A stretch of DNA of 51,659 bases from contig CAZSRF010000011.1 in the NCBI GenBank assembly GCA_964609155.1, forward strand, positions 1 to 51,659, given 5' to 3'. The notes under the pieces were generated by a model. It made no database searches. It was not told where the DNA came from and saw only the letters and a program-made list of their open reading frames with translations. The translations under genes were made by a program, and so were the position numbers. Origin of the DNA: JAGOUU01 sp964609155 (GTDB lineage: Bacteria > Pseudomonadota > Gammaproteobacteria > JAGOUU01). The first letter of the stretch is position 1; every line of letters begins with the position of its first letter. Shown here one piece after another: positions 36,099 to 44,134 of this stretch.

Positions 36099-36140
36099 AG
36101 GATATATTTGATAATATATCCTATATTTAGGATATTATAA
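36099..36140. promoter_or_regulatory. GGATAT repeats and inverted repeat upstream of alaX
   Basis: AGGATATAT-TTGATA-ATATATCCT (36099-36122) is a perfect inverted repeat. GGATA-type boxes also occur at about 36078, 36089 and 36130. They lie 65-130 bp before the alaX start, a likely site for the winged-helix regulator encoded by the next gene. Inference from position and repetition. Confidence 0.45.
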
Positions 36141-36205
36141 TCATACTTATCAGATAGTAGATAAGGTTAAGATTAAGTCTTTAAATAGAATATAAAGGTA
36201 TCAAT

Positions 36206-36913
36206 ATGAGCAAGCAATTATATTTAACAGACACATACACGTATGAATCTTCAGCTTCAATTGTATCTGTAGATCATGACGACAAAGGTCCTTACTGTTT
36301 ACTTGATCAAACCATTTTTTACCCTCAAGGTGGCGGGCAACCATCTGACCGAGGTGTAATAATAGGGAGCAATTTTCAGTTGGAAGTGAAATCGGTACGT
36401 CAAGTAGGGGCTGAGATACGCCATTACTTAAATGACCCGATCCAAGATACATTAAATGATAATAGTGTTTCATGCTTAATAAATAAAAATATGCGTATAC
36501 TAAACGCAAAATATCACACTGCTGGACACTTGCTTGGAAATATAGCTGAAATGTTCTATCCAGCATTAAAAGCAATTAAAGGACATTCATTTCCTAAAGA
36601 GGCTTATGTTGAATTTAATGGCTCAGTTATGCCCGACATAAATGATCTGCAAGCAGCTCTTAATCAGGCTATTTCTAAAGGACATGCAACAACTGTTTTT
36701 GAAATTGATCCATTAACTTTTGAACAAAAATATTATAAATTGCCTTACCAAATCCCAGGTAATAAAGTCTTTCGTGTACTGCAAATTGAAAATTACCCAC
36801 CTGTTCCGTGTGGCGGGACACATTTGGCTACAACCAGCGAAATAGGAGACATGGTCTTGAGTAAAATCAAAACAAAAAGTGGTATCACACGTATTTCATA
36901 CGAGGTAACATGA
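36206..36913 (+). CDS. alaX: AlaX-type alanyl-tRNA editing protein
   Basis: 235 residues. DQTIFYPQGGGQPSDRG, KYHTAGHLLGN (HxxxH, about residues 103-107) and PCGGTHLATTSEIG (CxxxH, near 200) are the zinc-binding signature of free-standing editing domains that hydrolyse mischarged Ser- or Gly-tRNA(Ala). The protein corresponds to the editing domain of AlaRS without the synthetase. AAAGG 7 nt before the ATG. It overlaps by 4 bp a winged-helix regulator gene, an unusual partner for a housekeeping editor. Confidence 0.92.
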   Translation: MSKQLYLTDTYTYESSASIVSVDHDDKGPYCLLDQTIFYPQGGGQPSDRGVIIGSNFQLEVKSVRQVGAEIRHYLNDPIQDTLNDNSVSCLINKNMRILNAKYHTAGHLLGNIAEMFYPALKAIKGHSFPKEAYVEFNGSVMPDINDLQAALNQAISKGHATTVFEIDPLTFEQKYYKLPYQIPGNKVFRVLQIENYPPVPCGGTHLATTSEIGDMVLSKIKTKSGITRISYEVT

Positions 36914-37677
36914 GATTTATTTCTTTAATTGATACGATTTCGCAAAATATTATCACTATAGATGCAGATGCTTTAGTCTTAAGATTAGAAATAGATGGGC
37001 ATCCAAGAGAACAGCGTCTTAAGCCATATCATGGAGAAATTTTATACGCTCTTTTTAGTAAACACCCAGTAGCACTTTCTTATGAGGAAATAACTGAGTT
37101 TTTAAAAATGCACAAGCTTGTTATTACAGATCTGACCCGCATGCATCGTAAGCTTTCAGAGATCAGAAATATTTTGCTTGCTTTCCACCCATCTCTAGGT
37201 AATCTGATATTGAATACTAGAGGTGTTGGTTATAGCTTGCCACTTCAACTGAAAAATTTGCATCATTTGAAAAGCGAGCAAACAATACAATTTAAAAATC
37301 CTAAATTGGCTGATAGTATTATAACCATTAAGGAATTAATTGAAGAATCTGTAAATTTAACGGCTGAAAATAAAATATGCCATCATGCGCAAGGATATGT
37401 GATTAACCGAGATCCAATAAGATCTAAATTAGTAGAAAAAGTCATTATTTTTAATAAGTGTGAAAAAATCATATTACAGCAAATTCGTAGTCATGAAGCG
37501 GATTTTACTGGAATCAGAGTTCAATACTTGCTAGCCAAACTTAGAACTTATATTGGATTAGCAAGAATCTCAGAATATCCTATTTCAGAAACTCAATGGT
37601 TAGATTGGTTCAAACAAGAAGTCTGGCAACTTTTTGAGGATTTTAAAAAATTAGTAAAATTAGCGGAGTCGCTATGA
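36910..37677 (+). CDS. Winged-helix transcriptional regulator (OmpR/PhoB-type DNA-binding domain)
   Basis: 255 residues. The N-terminal 115 residues carry an OmpR-type winged helix (LKPYHGEILYALFSKHPVAL, MHRKLSEIRNILL, LILNTRGVGYSLPL) instead of the usual C-terminal place. No receiver domain is present. The C-terminal 140 residues are helical and unrecognised, ending SETQWLDWFKQEVWQLF. Co-transcribed with alaX (ATGA overlap) and likely autoregulates through the GGATAT repeats upstream. Confidence 0.75.
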   Translation: MRFISLIDTISQNIITIDADALVLRLEIDGHPREQRLKPYHGEILYALFSKHPVALSYEEITEFLKMHKLVITDLTRMHRKLSEIRNILLAFHPSLGNLILNTRGVGYSLPLQLKNLHHLKSEQTIQFKNPKLADSIITIKELIEESVNLTAENKICHHAQGYVINRDPIRSKLVEKVIIFNKCEKIILQQIRSHEADFTGIRVQYLLAKLRTYIGLARISEYPISETQWLDWFKQEVWQLFEDFKKLVKLAESL

Positions 37678-37754
37678 ATAAACTAAAAACTACTAAAATT
37701 CCAGGTCTTATGATGTCAGACCGTGATCCTGGTATTATGTGCCATGAAGTTTAG
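37674..37754 (+). CDS. 26-residue micro-ORF ending the alaX operon
   Basis: ATG overlaps the stop of the regulator gene (ATGA), indicating coupled translation; the product ends SDRDPGIMCHEV. It may be a real small peptide, perhaps a substrate or signal, or the first codons of a gene lost downstream. It overlaps the end of the opposing gene at 37735 by 20 bp. Confidence 0.35.
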   Translation: MNKLKTTKIPGLMMSDRDPGIMCHEV

Positions 37755-38052
37755 AATTGGATCCCACTTTACAAAATACTAATTCGTTGGGTTTGATATA
37801 CTCATTATTATGCTCGACGTATTGTGTAAGGATAGCAGCGGAGTAGCTTTCTTTTGTTATCTTATCCACTTCTCTAATTTTAGCAACTACCTCAAATAAA
37901 CTTTGATCTGCAAAAGAGATTATGCTGGTTAGCGCCAGAAAGCTCAAAATAGCAAATAAGCTAAATCCAAAATAAGCGCATAACTTCTGCATAAAAGATA
38001 ATGGCTTATTTGAAATATTCGTATTTAATAATAGCTTATTAGTATCTTCCAT
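37735..38052 (-). CDS. Small single-span membrane protein, unknown
   Basis: 105 residues; one membrane helix (about 28-47, AYFGFSLFAILSFLALTSII) then a polar region to the end. GGTGAG precedes the ATG. Not recognised. Confidence 0.5.
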   Translation of the reverse strand: MEDTNKLLLNTNISNKPLSFMQKLCAYFGFSLFAILSFLALTSIISFADQSLFEVVAKIREVDKITKESYSAAILTQYVEHNNEYIKPNELVFCKVGSNSKLHGT

Positions 38053-38136
38053 TTTATCTCACCCCAAAATATAAACGAATATATTAATATTATTAGATAG
38101 CAATAGTGGGACTCATAGCTACTGTAGTGTAACTAT

Positions 38137-38430
38137 TTGTTGGTGTATTGTATAGTAATATACTGTAAATTTTTAGAATTGTACGTTAAGAAAAATCCCA
38201 CTAAAGCAGTTGGAAAGAGTTATAACGTAGGGTCCAGCTCAAAAACATCTACATCTGAGCCTAAGTTTTTTAACATTAATGACAAAACAATCTTTAAAGT
38301 TCAAGAGTTATCTAATGGCAAAATAACTTTTGAGTACAATAAGAAAAATATTGACGGCAATAAAGATAAGATAGTTGAAATGACTTTAGAGGCTTTAGAT
38401 GAATTTATAATCAATTGCCCAGTTTCATAA
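38137..38430 (+). CDS. Uncharacterised small protein, start uncertain
   Basis: Up to 97 residues. No ATG near the start: TTG at 38137 or 38179 are the options, and the N-terminal 14 residues are hydrophobic and may be promoter DNA read as protein. The part from about 38200 (SSKTSTSEPKFFNINDKTIF then GKITFEYNKKN) looks protein-like. It may be 5'-truncated. Confidence 0.4.
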   Translation: MLVYCIVIYCKFLELYVKKNPTKAVGKSYNVGSSSKTSTSEPKFFNINDKTIFKVQELSNGKITFEYNKKNIDGNKDKIVEMTLEALDEFIINCPVS

Positions 38431-38657
38431 GTGAAACTTGGTTAACTGATTGAAATATATTGAAAATTAAGAAATTTTGATATCCTTCTAAGTACAAATA
38501 ATAGCCAGATACTTATCAACAGAAAACGTTAATTAACTGTGAATATATAGACAAATTCTAATCAAATCAATGGATAATAAAATTGGTCAAATATTGCTCA
38601 TTTTTATATTACTAACTATATAATAGAAAAATATCTAGAGAAGAAGAGGTAATAACT

Positions 38658-38975
38658 TTGCAAGAATGGATTGATAAATATGTTTCAGCTATAAAATGGC
38701 AAAGATGTTTAATGACCCTAAGGCAAAAGAGATCACGAAAAAAACATGACTTGCGAAAAGTAGAGCTACCAATTGATGTCTATCTAACCGTAAAAAATCT
38801 AGCTGAAAATATGAATTGCGCTATGTGGGAAGCTATTAATAACGTTGCCGAGCAAGCACTAAAAAAGATTTACTATAGTCACCAGGTGACTATAAATTAT
38901 ATTATTAGTTTCTTATTTAACATAAGGTCATATTTCGCCGCATATTCCTTGGCTACATCATTAAGTGGAGATTAA
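38658..38975 (+). CDS. Small basic protein with RHH-like segment, 3' end overlapping the integrase gene
   Basis: 105 residues from TTG (AGAGG 8 nt upstream). Basic QKRSRKKHDLRK then VELPIDVYLTVKNLAENMNCAMWEAINNVAEQALKK, compatible with a ribbon-helix-helix fold. The last 30 residues (hydrophobic, past a 21-bp palindrome) look like a read-through into foreign DNA at the integrase boundary. The original gene may have been cut by insertion of the int-abiE unit. Confidence 0.45.
   Translation: MQEWIDKYVSAIKWQRCLMTLRQKRSRKKHDLRKVELPIDVYLTVKNLAENMNCAMWEAINNVAEQALKKIYYSHQVTINYIISFLFNIRSYFAAYSLATSLSGD
38874..38894. repeat. 21-bp perfect palindrome near the integrase 3' end
   Basis: TATAGTCACC-A-GGTGACTATA, 67 bp from the end of the integrase gene and inside the 3' part of the small ORF. 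Possible recombination or factor-binding site, or shared terminator. Confidence 0.5.
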
Positions 38976-40190
38976 CTTTTGTTCGGCCGATTTATGTCTT
39001 TCACGAAGTTCAACATCAATATATTTATCAGTAGTAGCACTAGATCCATGGCCAGCATCATCACGCACATGCTCACGAGGGCGATGTTTAACGTCATCTG
39101 AAATACCAGTATGGCGTAACCAATGCACGGTTGCTTCACCTAATAAATCAGCTTCATCATTTAAATTATTTGATCGTAGTTTAATTGCTGCTTGATCAAA
39201 GCAGCTTTGCACAATTTCTCGGATAAAATTGATGCTTTTAATAGCACCCTTGCCTTTAGTTTTAGGCAGAAGAGGGGAATTATCAGAAGGCGAGGGCAGG
39301 GCAGACAATCCTAAATGTCTGCGCCATCTTTTAAGAGCCTCAAGCATAGAAGTGCTAACAGCAATATCTCGTTCTTTATTACCTTTGCCAACAGTTGTAA
39401 ACCACCACTTGTTATTATTATCACATTTAAAATCATTCATCATTGGTGTCCAGCGCTCAGAGTCTGCGAGTTCAGAAATCCTAAGGTACATAGAGTAAAG
39501 CGCAGACATGATAAATAAAGTTCTTTCATGATCATATGGATTTTCTGTAGCTAATTCTTCGACAGTTTTAATTACATATTGCCATTGTGTTTGTGATAAT
39601 CGTCTAATTTTAGGTTTGCCTTGAGCTTTACGGATAAATTTACTTTTTTGTTTTATTAATGCTACAGGATTCGCTTGTACATATTCTTCTTGCAATAAAT
39701 AGTTATAAAAACTACTTAGTACAGCAAATAAGTCTTTAACTGCACTTTGTGATAATTCATAATTTTCAATTTTTGCTTCATCTCCATTCTTAAATTTAGT
39801 TTTTGAGATAGTGACAACAAATGGCCTCCATTCGTCATTAGAGGCCCGTGAACCGTTTTTATTTGCGTACCGTTGTGGTTTAGATACTCCGATCCAGGAA
39901 GCCGGAGGAGCTTTACAGAAGCGTATAAATGATTCAATATCATCGCGCTTAAGTTGTTTTAATGACTTGTTGATAATATGATTGCACCAATGTAGCAAGC
40001 GTTCTACTTCTCTACGGTAAGAATTAAAAGTGCCCTGGCTGCCAGTATAAGACTCAAGAAATTTTTTGGTGATTAAATAATCTTTTTTGGCTAAATGTTT
40101 TAAATGCTTTGGTGCTTTTTGATCTTTAATAAATTCAATCGAGTCGAATAGGGGTAGGGGAGGTAGAATATTATCAACTTGTGTTTTCAT
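38961..40190 (-). CDS. Tyrosine recombinase/integrase
   Basis: 409 residues. N-terminal SAM-like arm domain (SYTGSQGTFNSYRREVERLLHW), then the catalytic domain with Arg in YLRISELADSERW (near 237), HWLRHTGIS (near 358), GHGSSATTDKY and the nucleophile Tyr near 389. It should catalyse site-specific recombination, for resolution of multimers or integration. It is the last gene of the AbiE operon, ATGA overlap with the toxin gene, which is an unusual arrangement. No att core could be defined by eye. Confidence 0.92.
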   Translation of the reverse strand: MKTQVDNILPPLPLFDSIEFIKDQKAPKHLKHLAKKDYLITKKFLESYTGSQGTFNSYRREVERLLHWCNHIINKSLKQLKRDDIESFIRFCKAPPASWIGVSKPQRYANKNGSRASNDEWRPFVVTISKTKFKNGDEAKIENYELSQSAVKDLFAVLSSFYNYLLQEEYVQANPVALIKQKSKFIRKAQGKPKIRRLSQTQWQYVIKTVEELATENPYDHERTLFIMSALYSMYLRISELADSERWTPMMNDFKCDNNNKWWFTTVGKGNKERDIAVSTSMLEALKRWRRHLGLSALPSPSDNSPLLPKTKGKGAIKSINFIREIVQSCFDQAAIKLRSNNLNDEADLLGEATVHWLRHTGISDDVKHRPREHVRDDAGHGSSATTDKYIDVELRERHKSAEQKLIST

Positions 40191-41113
40191 CTTAATAATT
40201 CACTAGCAATATTATTAAGTGATTTTTTTATATATTCCCAAGTTGGAGGGTTGGGATCATAAACTAGAGGATTCAAGAAGGTTGTATATCTATTTTCATA
40301 ATTATTATCTTTTAAAATGTGCTCAAGAGCAGTTTTCATTTCATTTATGGGGTCTTTTTTAAAATAAATATCTTTATTTCCAAATTGCTCTATATCATTT
40401 TGAATTACCATTGGAACTAGTTGATGTATTTTTTCTTTATCACCTAATTTTTTAAATATTAAATCAAGATCGTAAGCGTGTCTTATTAATGTTACATCGG
40501 GATCTTTGTTTATACCTCTTATTTCGGCTGCGGTTCTTCTTAATAGAGACACAAATTTTTCAGCAGCTATTACATTAATTGTAGAGCATGGCATATTTAT
40601 AATTTCAGGATTTTTTTGTGATACCTCATTGAAGAGAGAGGTAATATTGTGATTTTCTGGTAAATCATATGTTTTTGATTCAAACAACTCAACTTTAATA
40701 TGAGGTCGTATAAAATCTTGTTTTTCAAACTCTGAAGGGTAGTCAATTTCGAAAAATTGTAGCCCATAGTCATTGCCTGCACTTTTATTAGCTATTTTAT
40801 ATTTAGGCAGTGAATTTAAAGTTTGTTTTAAATTCTCATAAATTTTTTCTTTTATGCTTCTTTTTTTAGATTTACTATTTTCCTTCAGTGAGCCAACAGG
40901 AGACATTTTGAAATCTATATCTTCAGAAAACCTATTAGTTTTGGTATATACTTTTGATAAACACGTTCCTCCAGTAAACGTCAAATCATACCCTTCAATT
41001 TTTATATTTTTAACTTCCTTTATTAAGTTAACAACATAATAATCTTTTTCTATTAGTGCTGGGTAGTCTATACCTAACATGTCAGCTGTTTCTATAAATA
41101 ATTTTTTATTCAT
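40187..41113 (-). CDS. AbiEii-type nucleotidyltransferase toxin
   Basis: 308 residues. LIEKDYYVVNLIKEV then FTGGTCLSKVYTKTNRFSEDIDFK is the AbiEii/DUF1814 nucleotidyltransferase signature (GG-x10-16-D-x-D). It is the toxin half of type IV toxin-antitoxin and abortive-infection AbiE systems, which modify a cell target with NTPs. It overlaps its partner by 8 bp and the integrase gene by 4 bp. Confidence 0.9.
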   Translation of the reverse strand: MNKKLFIETADMLGIDYPALIEKDYYVVNLIKEVKNIKIEGYDLTFTGGTCLSKVYTKTNRFSEDIDFKMSPVGSLKENSKSKKRSIKEKIYENLKQTLNSLPKYKIANKSAGNDYGLQFFEIDYPSEFEKQDFIRPHIKVELFESKTYDLPENHNITSLFNEVSQKNPEIINMPCSTINVIAAEKFVSLLRRTAAEIRGINKDPDVTLIRHAYDLDLIFKKLGDKEKIHQLVPMVIQNDIEQFGNKDIYFKKDPINEMKTALEHILKDNNYENRYTTFLNPLVYDPNPPTWEYIKKSLNNIASELLR

Positions 41114-41510
41114 TAATTACTCGCAGGCTAAATTTTTCTGTTCCTATTTTTCGGCTAAATCTATCAGACACTATAACCGCTGCTTTTGTTCTATTTTGAG
41201 TGTTATTTGGATCATTAATAGGAGCTGGCCGCCATTTTACTTTTAATCTATCAAGAGCTTCCTCAGAAATTCCAGCAAAGCCATTTTCAGAATCTAGCAT
41301 TGGTTTTCCAGTTAGGCTATTTTTTCTAGCTTTTGCGTAAAGTCCATAGCCAATTTTAATTAAGACTCCTTTGTCGGCCAATTGACTCAAGGCGCGTCCT
41401 ATTTGCTTAAGATCACTAAGATCCTTAAAGTCTTTTCTTTGAAAAACTTTTTTACTTTTTGCCTTTCTTATCTTGGTTTTAATTAAATATTTTAAAGAGT
41501 CTTTTCTCAT
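41106..41510 (-). CDS. AbiEi-like antitoxin (DUF6088-type)
   Basis: 134 residues. SKKVFQRKDFKDLSDLKQIGRALSQLADKGVLIKIGYGLYAKA is the winged-helix of AbiEi-type antitoxins, which repress their own operon. The basic N-terminus fits DNA binding. GAGG lies 9 nt before the ATG, and a strong promoter lies just upstream. Confidence 0.8.
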   Translation of the reverse strand: MRKDSLKYLIKTKIRKAKSKKVFQRKDFKDLSDLKQIGRALSQLADKGVLIKIGYGLYAKARKNSLTGKPMLDSENGFAGISEEALDRLKVKWRPAPINDPNNTQNRTKAAVIVSDRFSRKIGTEKFSLRVINE

Positions 41511-41530
41511 AATATATTGCCTCTATTAGT

Positions 41531-41559
41531 ATAATAGCTTAATACGCTTTATATGTCAA
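41531..41559 (-). promoter_or_regulatory. Sigma-70-like promoter of the abiE-integrase operon
   Basis: On the minus strand TTGACA (41559-41554), 17-bp spacer, TATTAT (41536-41531), 20 bp before the antitoxin start. A near-consensus promoter; the AbiEi product probably represses it. Confidence 0.7.
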
Positions 41560-41662
41560 CAAAAAAGGCTCATATATACTTAGATTAAATGTTCTGTAAC
41601 ATACTGAAATATATGCTTATTTAAAAAAGAAGTGCTCCTTTTTTGCGCCGTCAGCCAATAAA

Positions 41663-41718
41663 AATTGATGCATCACTAATGCAACAATTTGCAATATATT
41701 TAAGATATTGTTTTTATT
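41663..41718. repeat. Hairpin-bearing repeat, copy A
   Basis: AATTGATGCATC (41663) faces AATGCAACAATT, an imperfect hairpin, followed by TAAGATATTGTTTTTATT (41701-41718). It aligns with copy B at 42011 over about 56 bp in the same orientation. The stop codon of the DUF1016-like remnant lies inside this copy. Confidence 0.65.
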
Positions 41719-41806
41719 TAACATGTGTAGAATTAAACTCTCTGGATACATGATTTTTTGCTGACTCAATTAGCTTTTTGATATCATTAAATATACTTTT
41801 ATCCAA
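41714..41806 (-). pseudogene. DUF1016/YhcG-like nuclease N-terminal remnant
   Basis: From a TTG at 41806 the minus strand encodes DKSIFNDIKKLIESAKNHVS and ten more codons to a stop inside repeat A. Family members begin with a near-identical DIKxLIExA helix before a PDDEXK nuclease. The rest of the gene is missing, so this is a leftover of an accessory or defence gene. An overlapping 65-codon frame (41770-41967, ending DHWIKVYLMISKS) is of doubtful coding value. Confidence 0.4.
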
Positions 41807-41925
41807 TGATCAGAGGCTGAGCCCTTAGCTGTTTGAATAATATTGCTAATTTCATTAATAAAAGTATTAGAAGAAGTATTTTTAATCAATTTTTTTGGCA
41901 TTTCATTGTATCCAGTATTTGGTAA

Positions 41926-41949
41926 ATTGTTGCAACATGTTGCAACAAT
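41926..41949. repeat. 24-bp perfect palindrome with TTGCAAC arms
   Basis: ATTGTTGCAACA followed by its exact reverse complement. Located between the two hairpin repeats. Candidate operator or recombination site; no T tract. Confidence 0.6.
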
Positions 41950-42010
41950 CTTTCCCTTAAAAATCAAGTAGTTAAATACAATATATATCTAATCTAACTC
42001 ATTGATATTA

Positions 42011-42067
42011 AATTGGTGCATCAGCGATGCACCAATTGTAAGTAATATATAAGATATTGTTTTTATT
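42011..42067. repeat. Hairpin-bearing repeat, copy B
   Basis: AATTGGTGCATC-AGC-GATGCACCAATT (42011-42037) is a perfect 12-bp-arm hairpin, followed by TAAGATATTGTTTTTATT (42050-42067), identical to copy A. The remaining part of 41511-42325 is AT-rich, with nothing else I can call. Confidence 0.7.
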
Positions 42068-42325
42068 ATAAACTAAGCTAATTGTAAGCCAAATTTAAGT
42101 AATTTAACAGGAGTTTTGAGGATTTATTTAAAATCACAACAAGATAATTTTTAATATATTTAATGTAACACATTGTATTTATTTAGCATTATTCTAACTG
42201 GTGATAATAAACATTATCACCCCTAAAATCGACTCCAAGGAACTTAGATGATATTAAGTGTATTTAAGTTTTATTTATTTTAAACGATATAGTGTCATAT
42301 TAAGGTATAAAGTTTAGGAATTTAT

Positions 42326-42595
42326 ATGAGATTGACATTAATAATAATCTATCTTGCACTTTTGCAAGGTTGCAGCTACACAAGCCCCACTGAAATGAAG
42401 TCATTCTCACAGTCTCAAATAAAATGTAATTCTAATGAAATTGAAATATCAAATATTAGACCAGAATTTTTTGGAGGTGTTAACTGGATTGCAACTTGCA
42501 AAGGCCAAAATTACGTGTGTCATTATGAAGGTAATAAAAAAAGAATGCAAAATAAAGCTGTAATGCCTGAAGATTGCAGAAAAATGCCCATATAA
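42326..42595 (+). CDS. Small lipoprotein, unknown
   Basis: 89 residues. Lipobox LLQGC after a short hydrophobic leader; the mature part has paired cysteines (WIATCKGQNYVCHYEG and PEDCRKMP), a form common among Legionella-type small lipoproteins. TTTAGGA 7 nt before the ATG. The function is unknown. It is monocistronic and starts the metal-related right arm. Confidence 0.7.
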   Translation: MRLTLIIIYLALLQGCSYTSPTEMKSFSQSQIKCNSNEIEISNIRPEFFGGVNWIATCKGQNYVCHYEGNKKRMQNKAVMPEDCRKMPI

Positions 42596-42910
42596 TTTTT
42601 TATAAGATTTTAAACCATACTAGCGATGATGATAATCACCGGTCAAGCTGTCTATTTTTGTTCACAATTAATAGAAAGTATTTAACTGGTCATAAGTTCT
42701 ATATATCAGGCAGAGGATATATCTAGAAGTAAGACTAGTATTTAAATTTTTGCCCTCAAGATCTCAATAGCTTCTTTAATCACATACAGGGGGATCCAAT
42801 TCCAACGGACTAAATCCCCACTTCAACATTATTGTCGGTTACATTACCAATACACTGCTTACCAAGCTGCAAGAGTATATCATAAGTTATGCAATATTTG
42901 CTGCACGAAC

Positions 42911-42938
42911 TTGACAATACCCCTATGGGGTATATATT
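42911..42938 (+). promoter_or_regulatory. Promoter with CsoR-type operator for the opine operon
   Basis: TTGACA (42911-42916) and TATATT (42933-42938) enclose ATACCCCTATGGGGTAT (42917-42933), a perfect 17-bp palindrome of the kind bound by CsoR/RcnR-family repressors. Binding there would block RNA polymerase. The rest of the 42596-42998 gap shows no convincing gene. Confidence 0.75.
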
Positions 42939-42998
42939 TAAATTATATGTTTTATATATTGGCATTTTAATATGTTTACTTTAATTTAGGAGCAGAAA

Positions 42999-44129
42999 AT
43001 GCAAAAAATATCAATTATAGGCGCTGGACATGGAGGACTCGCATTAGCTGCTCATTTTGCAACATATGGTGCGCAAGTAACCCTATGTGCGGAACTTGAT
43101 CATTTAGGCTTTTCCAAAGCTGTAATTAATAATGGCAATAATATTACAATTAAAAATCACATAACAAATAAATTAACTACTGCAACTATATTTGAGGTAA
43201 CTCATGATTATAAAACTGCTTTGTACAATTCTGACATTATATATATAGTTACTCCAAGTTTTGCTCATGAAGTTGTTTTTATTAAAGTATTACCATATAT
43301 TGAAAATAGGCACAAAATTATTACGTTGGCTGGTAATTTTTCTAGTATTATTTTTAATAATATATTACAAAAATCTGATATTCATAAACAATGCCTGTTA
43401 GCTGATATTTCATCTTTACCTTATGCTTGCCGAGTAGATAGTACTGGCAGTACTGTTGATATTTTCGGCATTAAAAACCAAATGGGCATTGCTGCAATTC
43501 CAGCTCTAAGAACTAATGAGATTTTAGAGTCACTGCGTAAAAATTTTCCGACTAAATTAATGGCGTACAAAAACCCACTTGAGCTAGGTTTAAATATTAC
43601 TAGTGGGATTAGCCATACAATTCCAGCTATATTTAATGCTGGTCGTATAGGTAAAGGTAAAGAAAAATTTTACTTTTATAGAGAAGGAGTTTCAGAGCAT
43701 ACTAGCGTCTTATTAGAACAGCTTGATCACGATAGGCAATACATTGGTAGCCTATATAATTTAAAGCTTCCAAAATATCTTGATTTAATGGATGAATTTT
43801 ACGGTAATAGATATCAATCAATTTATGAGTTTTTTACTAAAACCCCCGTGCATAATGCACAAAAACTTTGCCCAAACTCATTAAGTGAACGCTATGTTAG
43901 CCAAGACATACCATATGTTATTGTCCCGTGGTATGTCCTGGGGAAAGCGAAGGGCTTTGAATCAGTTATTATGCGTAATCTTATTGAAATAGCATCGTTA
44001 ATTAATAATAAGGATTATCTTAATATTGGTTTAAATGAAGAGAAGTTGATGCCCATTAATTCTTATAGCAGTGACTTTATATATGGGATCGAGCGAGGAT
44101 GTATCCGTTGTTTTCCATCAGCAGCTTAA
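42999..44129 (+). CDS. Opine (octopine/nopaline-type) dehydrogenase
   Basis: 376 residues. N-terminal Rossmann domain with IIGAGHGGLALAAHFATYGAQVTL and DIIYIVTPSFAHEVV, then the helical opine-dehydrogenase domain (SGISHTIPAIFNAGRIG, FYFYREGVSEHT, RYVSQDIPYVIVPWY). Such enzymes join an amino acid to a 2-oxo acid using NAD(P)H. An EamA exporter gene follows at once, so the product is probably exported. Transcription starts from a promoter holding a CsoR-type palindrome. No nicotianamine-synthase-like partner is present, so a metallophore role is only a possibility. Confidence 0.8.
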   Translation: MQKISIIGAGHGGLALAAHFATYGAQVTLCAELDHLGFSKAVINNGNNITIKNHITNKLTTATIFEVTHDYKTALYNSDIIYIVTPSFAHEVVFIKVLPYIENRHKIITLAGNFSSIIFNNILQKSDIHKQCLLADISSLPYACRVDSTGSTVDIFGIKNQMGIAAIPALRTNEILESLRKNFPTKLMAYKNPLELGLNITSGISHTIPAIFNAGRIGKGKEKFYFYREGVSEHTSVLLEQLDHDRQYIGSLYNLKLPKYLDLMDEFYGNRYQSIYEFFTKTPVHNAQKLCPNSLSERYVSQDIPYVIVPWYVLGKAKGFESVIMRNLIEIASLINNKDYLNIGLNEEKLMPINSYSSDFIYGIERGCIRCFPSAA

Positions 44130-44134
44130 ATCAT

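Noticed and set aside
38895..38960. Minus-strand fragment reading NDVAKEYAAKYDLML past the integrase stop
   Set aside because: Only about 22 codons between stops; protein-like but too short to call.
41770..41967. 65-codon minus-strand frame containing the 24-bp palindrome
   Set aside because: Overlaps the nuclease remnant in another frame and contains a palindrome; no recognisable protein.
42740..42900. Possible C-terminal gene remnant on the minus strand (LGKQCIGNVTDNNVEVGI)
   Set aside because: Too short, no start or family match; kept as unexplained sequence.
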